NCBI GenBank assembly: GCA_905204225.1
Contig: CAJKZK010000048.1
Span: 1 to 12,583, forward strand
Direction: 5' to 3'
Length of the DNA: 12,583 bases
DNA from: an uncultured Bacillota bacterium
Lineage (GTDB): Bacteria > Bacillota_I > Bacilli_A > RFN20 > CAG-449
Part shown: positions 8,067 through 12,583 of the stretch, piece after piece
How positions within the stretch are numbered: the first letter of the stretch is position 1
Layout: the number at the start of each line of letters is the position of its first letter
Notes under the pieces: model-generated
What the model was told of the DNA's origin: nothing
The model's input: the letters and a program-made list of their open reading frames with translations, nothing else
Database searches by the model: none
Translations under genes and position numbers: made by a program

Positions 8067-8120
8067 AAACCCAAAAAGTTAGACCGAGAAACCGGAAAAA
8101 CTTGAGGGTTTTTTGTTTTT
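8067..8120 (+). terminator. Intrinsic terminator of the lipoprotein operon
   Basis: AAACCC (8067-8072) pairs with GGGTTT (8106-8111). Inside it AAGTT (8076-8080) pairs with AACTT (8099-8103), and at the tip CCG (8084-8086) pairs with CGG (8093-8095). The stem is followed by TTTTTTGTTTTTTTT. It lies 32 bases after the last stop codon. The three-part stem with internal loops is more elaborate than a simple terminator. Confidence 0.8.
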
Positions 8121-8178
8121 TTTAATACTCTCATTAACTAAACAACTATCTTTATTATGTATAAATGTCAATGAAAGC

Positions 8179-8210
8179 AAAAAAAGTCCATCATTATTAA
8201 CCAATTGACT
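8179..8210 (-). terminator. Weak minus-strand terminator candidate
   Basis: On the minus strand AGTC (complement of 8207-8210) can pair with GACT (complement of 8185-8188), followed directly by seven T. The stem is only 4 bp, so the case rests on its position just after the TAA that ends the decayed reading frame at 8216. It may end transcripts of the ATPase gene. Confidence 0.3.
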
Positions 8211-8215
8211 AACTA

Positions 8216-8374
8216 TTATAATATTTTTTTCCACCTTTTAATTTGAATTGTACCATCTTCATTTACAATTGTTTCATCAAGCATAGAATTCTATAATATC
8301 GAATTGTATGTTTTTATAATGGATTCTTCTTTGACAGTTGCTATCTCATCAATAGAAATAAATACAGAATCAGT
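8216..8374 (-). pseudogene. Decayed 3' coding remnant downstream of the ATPase
   Basis: Reading the minus strand from about 8374 gives TDSVFISIDEIATVKEE and then KTYNSIL, one in-frame TAG, then NSMLDETIVNEDGTIQIKRWKKIL and a TAA at 8216-8218. The composition is protein-like on both sides of the single stop, with acidic, basic and hydrophobic residues spread as in real genes. No start codon or ribosome binding site precedes it, and upstream it runs into the ATPase gene in a different frame. I read it as the surviving C-terminus of an older gene truncated when the ATPase segment arrived or when the locus rearranged. I do not recognise the family. A chance open stretch remains possible. Confidence 0.35.
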
Positions 8375-8376
8375 TA

Positions 8377-9651
8377 TTATTTTAGTATATCAATTTTTCC
8401 TAATAAGAAATCTATTAAATTAGCATGCAAAATACCATTTTCATCATAAAAACTTGAGATAATATCATTTCTTATTATTATCTTCTTAAAAAAATCTTTA
8501 GTTAACTTAAGTGAATCAAGTTCAGAATTCATTTTAGTATCTTCTTCGATTCTAAGAGCTGATTGAATATATACTTTATTATCAAAATTATTTACAATAA
8601 AATCAATCTCTTTTTGTTTCTTTGCTCCATCTCTTCTATCTTCAATAACACCAACATCAACAGAATAACCACGCATAATAAGTTCATTATATATAATGTT
8701 TTCCATTATATGTCCTGGATCATTTTGTCTATAATTTAATCTTGAATTTCTAAGGCCTATATCTGTGTAATAATACTTGTTGGGATAACCAAAATAAGTT
8801 TTACCTTTAATATCATACCTTTTTGCCTCAGATATTAAAAACGCATCTTGTAATTGGTTTAAATACCTTGTAATTAGTCCTGCATCAATTTTACTTGATG
8901 TTTTAACATTAATAGAATTAGCTATATTTGAAGAATTAGTTAATGAACTAATTTGAGAAGCTAGATAATTTAATATTTCTTCTAAAACATTTTCTCTTTT
9001 TATTTTTCCGTGTTCAACTAAATCTTTTAAATATATTTCGCTATATAAATTATTAAGATATGCTTTTTTTTCTTCATCAGTCTTTAAATTTATTAATCCT
9101 GGCATTCCACCATATTGCATGTATTCATCCAATAAATCTCTTTTATCAATTTGCTTAAACGAATAAATCTCTTTAAAAGATAGTGGATATACTTTTATTT
9201 GACTAGATCTACCTCTAAATTCAGTAGCAATATCACTAGATAACATTTTAGAATTAGAACCAGTAACATAACAATCTAAATTTGAATATCCTTTTAATTC
9301 ATTTAGCATATCATAAATAGTTACAACAATACCACTTTCTTCGTCTTTTACTTCATTAGTTAATTGAACTTCATCAATAAATAAATAATATTTATTGTCT
9401 TTATCATTAGTAACTATATTTTCAACATAATCACATAAAGTAATTGGATTTCTATATTTCAAATATTTTCTTTTATCTAATTCGATTTTTATGATATTAT
9501 TTTCTTCAACTCCACTTTTAATCAAATAATCATAAAACAATTCAAATAATAATATAGATTTACCACACCTTCTAATGCCCGTGATAACTTTAATGTTACC
9601 ATCCCACATTTTTGAAATTATTTGATTTAAATAATATACTCTATTTATCAT
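8377..9651 (-). CDS. AAA ATPase with DUF4143-type C-terminal region
   Basis: The protein has 424 residues, normal for this family. Walker A is GIRRCGKS (25-32), Walker B YYLFIDEVQ (88-96, D93-E94), a sensor-like segment GSNSKML (131-137) and a conserved Arg region FRGRS (145-149). The C-terminal part (about 200-424) is the DUF4143-type region with the HIMENIIYNEL helix and an EIDFIV...VYIQ pattern related to PD-(D/E)XK nucleases. D350 is kept, but the expected E-x-K reads Y-I-Q, as is common in this family, so nuclease activity is doubtful. These proteins are cytosolic, widespread and often multicopy, with no settled function. The start is supported by AAAGGAG (complement of 9660-9666), 8 bases before the ATG. 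It is a single-gene unit, antiparallel to the lipoprotein operon, with a 10-bp inverted repeat across its start. Confidence 0.9.
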   Translation of the reverse strand: MINRVYYLNQIISKMWDGNIKVITGIRRCGKSILLFELFYDYLIKSGVEENNIIKIELDKRKYLKYRNPITLCDYVENIVTNDKDNKYYLFIDEVQLTNEVKDEESGIVVTIYDMLNELKGYSNLDCYVTGSNSKMLSSDIATEFRGRSSQIKVYPLSFKEIYSFKQIDKRDLLDEYMQYGGMPGLINLKTDEEKKAYLNNLYSEIYLKDLVEHGKIKRENVLEEILNYLASQISSLTNSSNIANSINVKTSSKIDAGLITRYLNQLQDAFLISEAKRYDIKGKTYFGYPNKYYYTDIGLRNSRLNYRQNDPGHIMENIIYNELIMRGYSVDVGVIEDRRDGAKKQKEIDFIVNNFDNKVYIQSALRIEEDTKMNSELDSLKLTKDFFKKIIIRNDIISSFYDENGILHANLIDFLLGKIDILK

Positions 9652-9719
9652 GACACATGCTCCTTTAATATAGATTTAGAGTCAGTTTTGTCCTTACTTT
9701 TGTATTGATTGTGTCATGA
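9648..9719. repeat. 10-bp inverted repeat spanning the ATPase start and leader
   Basis: TCATGACACA (9648-9657, which includes the start codon of the ATPase on the minus strand) and TGTGTCATGA (9710-9719) are perfect inverted copies 52 bases apart. The arms bracket the leader with the Shine-Dalgarno. Pairing in the mRNA would hide the start codon, and as DNA the arms could bind one dimeric protein twice. It is too short and too close for insertion-sequence ends. Confidence 0.5.
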
Positions 9720-9766
9720 ATAATCCATTAAAGCAATATAATAACTGAACTTTATACAATACTAAA

Positions 9767-9835
9767 ATCAAACTTTAGTTCTAAATTGAACCATCGCAAA
9801 AAAAAGTTCGACATATTTTACTACATCAAACTTTA
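9767..9835 (+). repeat. 11-base direct repeat ATCAAACTTTA, two copies
   Basis: Identical 11-mers lie at 9767-9777 and 9825-9835, start to start 58 bases. Related text (CTTTA, then CAA, then ACTAAA) follows the second copy and also occurs just before the first. They lie upstream of the ATPase and could be regulator sites or remains of a small duplication. Low complexity makes chance plausible. Confidence 0.35.
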
Positions 9836-9912
9836 CAAAACTAAATGGGTCTGATTACCAATATTAATACAATGCATACCCTAAGCAATTTAAAGAGTTT
9901 TTTACCCCCTAA

Positions 9913-9964
9913 ACACTATAAAGTGTCTACTTTCTCTTGACTAGTGCAAGATTAATAAGAGAAA
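9913..9964. repeat. Two adjacent perfect hairpins in the spacer
   Basis: ACACT-ATAA-AGTGT (9913-9926) is followed after 4 bases by TTTCTCTT (9931-9938) and AAGAGAAA (9957-9964) around an 18-base loop. Within the second hairpin, CTTG and CAAG can alternatively pair around ACTAGTG. Neither is followed by a T-run in either orientation. Possible roles are a structured RNA, a recombination or attachment site, or a transposon relic. Confidence 0.4.
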
Positions 9965-10199
9965 AAACTATTAGAACTTTTAGTTGGATGACTATTTTCT
10001 ATAGTTCCAGTTTTTAAATTATCAGAGATATCCTTATTTGTCTTATAAAACACATAAATATATACTTTTTTCAAAAAAATGCAAACATAAAGCAATTTAT
10101 AAATCATATTATATTTTTTAAGATATTCATTTATAAAATGGAAATTTTGATTTTCATAATTATGTATTTTCTCCAGTAATTATTATAAAATAACTATGG

Positions 10200-11189
10200 T
10201 TAGATATGAATCATATAATCTTGATATCCCTGAGTGTAATAAAAATTATCATTTACATATGCAAAATTAAAGATTTTATCGTTTAATACACTACCATAAG
10301 TTTGGTTTTCTTCTCTATCATATAAAAATATATACGAGCATTCATCTTTTGAAGCTGCCATAGGTACAAAAACAAATAAGCAACTATTTTTATTTCCAAA
10401 AGTATAATAAGCATAAGTTTCTGAAGAAAAATCAAAAAGTGTTTTAAATATGTTTTCATCATCAAATAATTCCATATAATATTTTTCTTCATATGTGCTA
10501 TAACGTATTGAATAACCATATAGTTTGTCATCTTCTACAAAAATAGTTTTCGAAATACCAGTTAAACTACTATAATAATTTTTTATAATATTTCCATTAA
10601 TGTCAATAAAATAATTATCTTCTTTAATTGATAGTACTTCTTCAATATAAAGTGATTTTTTATTTTCATTCGTTTCAATAAAAATTAATTGATTGTTTTC
10701 TAAAGCATATTTATCTACAAAAAAACTTTCAATTTCATAAGATAAATAAATATATTTGTAAGCCTTATCACAAGCTAAAGAATAGTATTTTGATTTTTCA
10801 TTGCTATAGCTTTTTGATAAAATACATGTCTCATTTCCATCTTTATCTATAGAAAATACACTGTATTTATTTTGATTTTCATAATTGTTGACAAGATAAA
10901 CAAAACTATCAGCAAATGCAAATAAACATTGTCCTTTGGAATTCGTATAAAGATTACCAATTATTTCTTTTTCAAAAATTAATTGATTATGTTTAAATAA
11001 TCTCATTTTTTCTGCATATTCATAATTATAATCATCGTTAAGTTTATATATACGACTATTAATTTTTTCAATAGAAAATGGTAAATTTTCTAAGTTATTC
11101 ACGTATTCTTTAATTCTGTTTTGATGACTACATGAAAATAAAGATACTATACAAATAAGTAAAGCCGTTTTCTTAATAAAACTTTGCAT
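10200..11189 (-). CDS. Lipoprotein, probable beta-propeller-like, coupled to secreted protein
   Basis: The protein has 329 residues with the start at 11187-11189. That start gives a good lipoprotein signal peptide (MQSFIKKTALLICIVSLFSC, lipidated C20) with GGAG (complement of 11200-11203) 10 bases upstream. An in-frame ATG at 11210 would add MSWRWLV and has a poorer ribosome binding site. After the signal the chain is Tyr/Phe-rich and built of short repeated strand pairs with turns such as SIDKDGNE, YFIDINGNIIK and FLYDREENQ. This resembles the blades of beta-propeller lipoproteins, a fold guess made by eye. No catalytic motif is visible. Its start lies inside the end of the upstream secreted-protein gene (17-base overlap), so the two are translationally coupled and probably act together outside the membrane. 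Partner, inhibitor or immunity roles are possible but unproven. Confidence 0.8.
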   Translation of the reverse strand: MQSFIKKTALLICIVSLFSCSHQNRIKEYVNNLENLPFSIEKINSRIYKLNDDYNYEYAEKMRLFKHNQLIFEKEIIGNLYTNSKGQCLFAFADSFVYLVNNYENQNKYSVFSIDKDGNETCILSKSYSNEKSKYYSLACDKAYKYIYLSYEIESFFVDKYALENNQLIFIETNENKKSLYIEEVLSIKEDNYFIDINGNIIKNYYSSLTGISKTIFVEDDKLYGYSIRYSTYEEKYYMELFDDENIFKTLFDFSSETYAYYTFGNKNSCLFVFVPMAASKDECSYIFLYDREENQTYGSVLNDKIFNFAYVNDNFYYTQGYQDYMIHI

Positions 11190-12546
11190 AACCAGCCATC
11201 TCCAGGACATAATTAGTAAATCCCTTTACCATTGCTTTTCTAACAGAATGACTTGGCATTGAAAAGCTATTATTATAATTGTGACACATAATATGAATTC
11301 TTGGATCAGCATCTAAAAAATTAGTACTATGTGATAAATCTGTAGGTTTTAAATTACAATTGTTTGAAGATGTAAATAAAAACCCATGAATACCAGTTGT
11401 TTTTAAATCTTCAGCAACAAATACACCTACAGAATTTTCAATAGGAAATTCTATATATTGATTTGCAACATTTTTAATAAAACTTCTATAACGATACCTT
11501 GAGTTTGTCTTTACAAGATTATAATATCCATACATAGCAGTACTCAATTTATTCTTTTTTGTCGAATCATCCAATACTCTTAAATGACTTTTACCTATAT
11601 TGTATCCATCTAAATCAGCAAAAAAGTCCGACCAAGAAAATTGGTAAGAATCATTAGCTAAAATTTCATTTTTAAAATTTGTCACTTCTAAATTTGTCTT
11701 TCCAGCGTTGTAGCATGCCTGATGTAAATCTCCTACAAATGATACTAAATTTTGTAAATCATGTGCTTCATCATTAGTTGGCTTTTCCTCTAATCCATCA
11801 GCCACACAAAACATATGAATCAAATCAATTTCTTCTCCACTATTTGTAATCAACATTTTTTGATTCATATTTTTATATTTAGTATTAAATGTTCCGTAAG
11901 AAGAATTTACATCGTTGTTATTTATAAAAGTTGCAAAATAATTTTTTATATCTATCAATGAATCAGATGAATTACTATATTTCTTGGCTTCATTATCATT
12001 TACATATTTTAAAAAGTCTTGATTCAAAGAGCCACAAATTGTTTTAAATACGTACCCGGTAGCACTTTCAAAAACAGATCCTGAATCCTTATATTGATTA
12101 TTAAGGCATCTTAAATACGGCAATACTAAACTAGAATTATTTGTACTAAGATTCTTTTCGTTTATAAAATTAGTTGCATAATTTTCTAATTGTTCTACCA
12201 TAAAAACAACTGAATCTAAATCGTTGCCAACACTTCTTACACTAACTATTTTGTCAACATTTTGTGATGTATAATAATAATAGTAATAATGTGTTGTTGC
12301 AAATATCCACCAGCCTGTTTTTTTGGTTTCTGTATATATTGTAACTCCAAGATCCTCTACGAAAGGCTTTATTTCATTTGAAACATAGACTTTTTCTGAA
12401 ACAGTTGAAGAATTTTCTGTAATTAAATAATTAGCAAATATTGAATTGCCTTGTTCTTCAGCATTAACTAATAAGTAATTATTACGAGAAAAAGCAACAA
12501 CTCCAAATGTCATTAATAAAAGTAAAACATGTTTTTTAATCTTCAT
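11173..12546 (-). CDS. Secreted protein of unknown family with His/Asp-rich core
   Basis: The protein has 457 residues. The start at 12544-12546 is chosen because GGAGGA (complement of 12551-12556) precedes it. An in-frame ATG four codons earlier overlaps that site. The signal peptide is MKIKKHVLLLLMTFGVVAF with likely cleavage near VNA-EE (about 29), and no lipobox, so it should be released or loosely wall-associated. A Tyr tract (HYYYYYY, 86-92) follows. The central region has DLIHMFCVADG (241-251), GDLHQACYNAG (272-282) and SDFFADLDGYNIG (306-318). The tail has HIMCHNY (418-424) and PSHSVRKAMV. Recurrent His, Asp and Cys would suit a metal site or hydrolase, but I know no matching family. 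The DLxH...GDLx...DLDxxNI order reminds me of uncharacterised Firmicutes secreted proteins, from memory only. It is first in a two-gene operon with the overlapping lipoprotein. Confidence 0.8.
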   Translation of the reverse strand: MKIKKHVLLLLMTFGVVAFSRNNYLLVNAEEQGNSIFANYLITENSSTVSEKVYVSNEIKPFVEDLGVTIYTETKKTGWWIFATTHYYYYYYTSQNVDKIVSVRSVGNDLDSVVFMVEQLENYATNFINEKNLSTNNSSLVLPYLRCLNNQYKDSGSVFESATGYVFKTICGSLNQDFLKYVNDNEAKKYSNSSDSLIDIKNYFATFINNNDVNSSYGTFNTKYKNMNQKMLITNSGEEIDLIHMFCVADGLEEKPTNDEAHDLQNLVSFVGDLHQACYNAGKTNLEVTNFKNEILANDSYQFSWSDFFADLDGYNIGKSHLRVLDDSTKKNKLSTAMYGYYNLVKTNSRYRYRSFIKNVANQYIEFPIENSVGVFVAEDLKTTGIHGFLFTSSNNCNLKPTDLSHSTNFLDADPRIHIMCHNYNNSFSMPSHSVRKAMVKGFTNYVLEMAGYAKFY

Positions 12547-12550
12547 AATT

Positions 12551-12556
12551 TCCTCC
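12551..12556 (-). promoter_or_regulatory. Shine-Dalgarno that fixes the start of the secreted protein
   Basis: On the minus strand GGAGGA ends 4 bases before ATG 12546. The alternative ATG at 12558 overlaps this element and has no Shine-Dalgarno of its own in view. Confidence 0.8.
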
Positions 12557-12570
12557 ATAAAAATACAATT

Positions 12571-12576
12571 ATTATC
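12571..12576 (-). promoter_or_regulatory. Possible -10 box of the secreted protein/lipoprotein operon
   Basis: The minus strand reads GATAAT (five of six match TATAAT) about 25 bases before the start codon. The matching -35 would lie beyond the window, so this cannot be confirmed. Confidence 0.3.
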
Positions 12577-12583
12577 GTAATTA

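Larger units (their letters stand above)
9652..10199. other. Non-coding spacer rich in short inverted and direct repeats
   Basis: About 550 bases hold no supported gene. The right arm of the ATPase inverted repeat lies at 9710-9719. An 11-base direct repeat ATCAAACTTTA occurs at 9767-9777 and 9825-9835. Two hairpins lie at 9913-9926 and 9931-9964, and an unexplained minus-strand open frame at 9952-10176. I could not find a clear terminator for the lipoprotein gene ending at 10200, nor a convincing promoter for the ATPase gene. Confidence 0.6.

Noticed and set aside
9648..9719. Inverted repeat as terminal repeats of an insertion sequence
   Set aside because: The arms are 52 bases apart with no transposase between them, and one arm includes the ATPase start codon.
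10283..10531. Minus-strand frame of 82 codons within the propeller-like lipoprotein gene
   Set aside because: It lies in an alternative frame of the lipoprotein gene and its product looks like out-of-frame translation.
1..12583. CRISPR arrays, tRNA or rRNA genes, riboswitches
   Set aside because: I saw no regularly spaced repeats, cloverleaf-like sequence with TTCRA and CCA ends, rRNA-like GC-rich blocks or known riboswitch cores on either strand.

Overview
The window is very AT-rich and compact. Strong Shine-Dalgarno sequences (AGGAG or AAGGAGGT) stand before most genes. Several lipoprotein signal peptides are followed by Ser/Asn/Thr-rich linkers, and nearly all genes end in TAA. This fits a low-GC Bacillota, probably an uncultured gut Bacilli lineage of the Erysipelotrichia or RF39 kind. 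Taxonomy is inferred from style only. The genetic code looks standard: the truncated kinase ends at TGA inside an ATGA junction, Trp is always TGG, and no gene needs TGA read as Trp, which argues against a code-4 Mollicute.

Layout. Positions 1-823 hold the 3' end of a sensor histidine kinase and its NarL-type response regulator, overlapping by 4 bases. A convergent diamine-type GNAT acetyltransferase (826-1293, minus) follows after 2 bases. The spacer 1294-1730 carries a promoter whose -35 box lies inside a perfect 7-3-7 palindrome. That promoter faces the main feature, a 6.3 kb operon of three large lipoproteins (1731-8034), closed by a structured intrinsic terminator (8067-8120). I can align repeated modules within and between these proteins by eye. 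The third protein adds bacterial Ig-like domains and a small GxW beta-barrel-like C-terminus.

From 8121 to 10199 coding density is low. This stretch holds one DUF4143-type AAA ATPase (8377-9651, minus), a decayed coding remnant just downstream of it, a 10-bp inverted repeat across its start codon, and a hairpin-rich spacer of about 550 bases with an unexplained open frame. The window closes with a minus-strand pair whose reading frames overlap by 17 bases: a secreted protein of unknown family (11173-12546), followed by a lipoprotein of probable beta-propeller fold (10200-11189).

Working together: most of the sequence encodes envelope proteins. The lipoprotein operon probably makes a surface coat, ligand-binding or adhesion set under a dedicated operator. 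The secreted protein and its coupled lipoprotein probably act together outside the membrane. The two-component system could regulate surface functions, but nothing in the sequence links it to either operon. I see no tRNA, rRNA, CRISPR array or intact insertion sequence.
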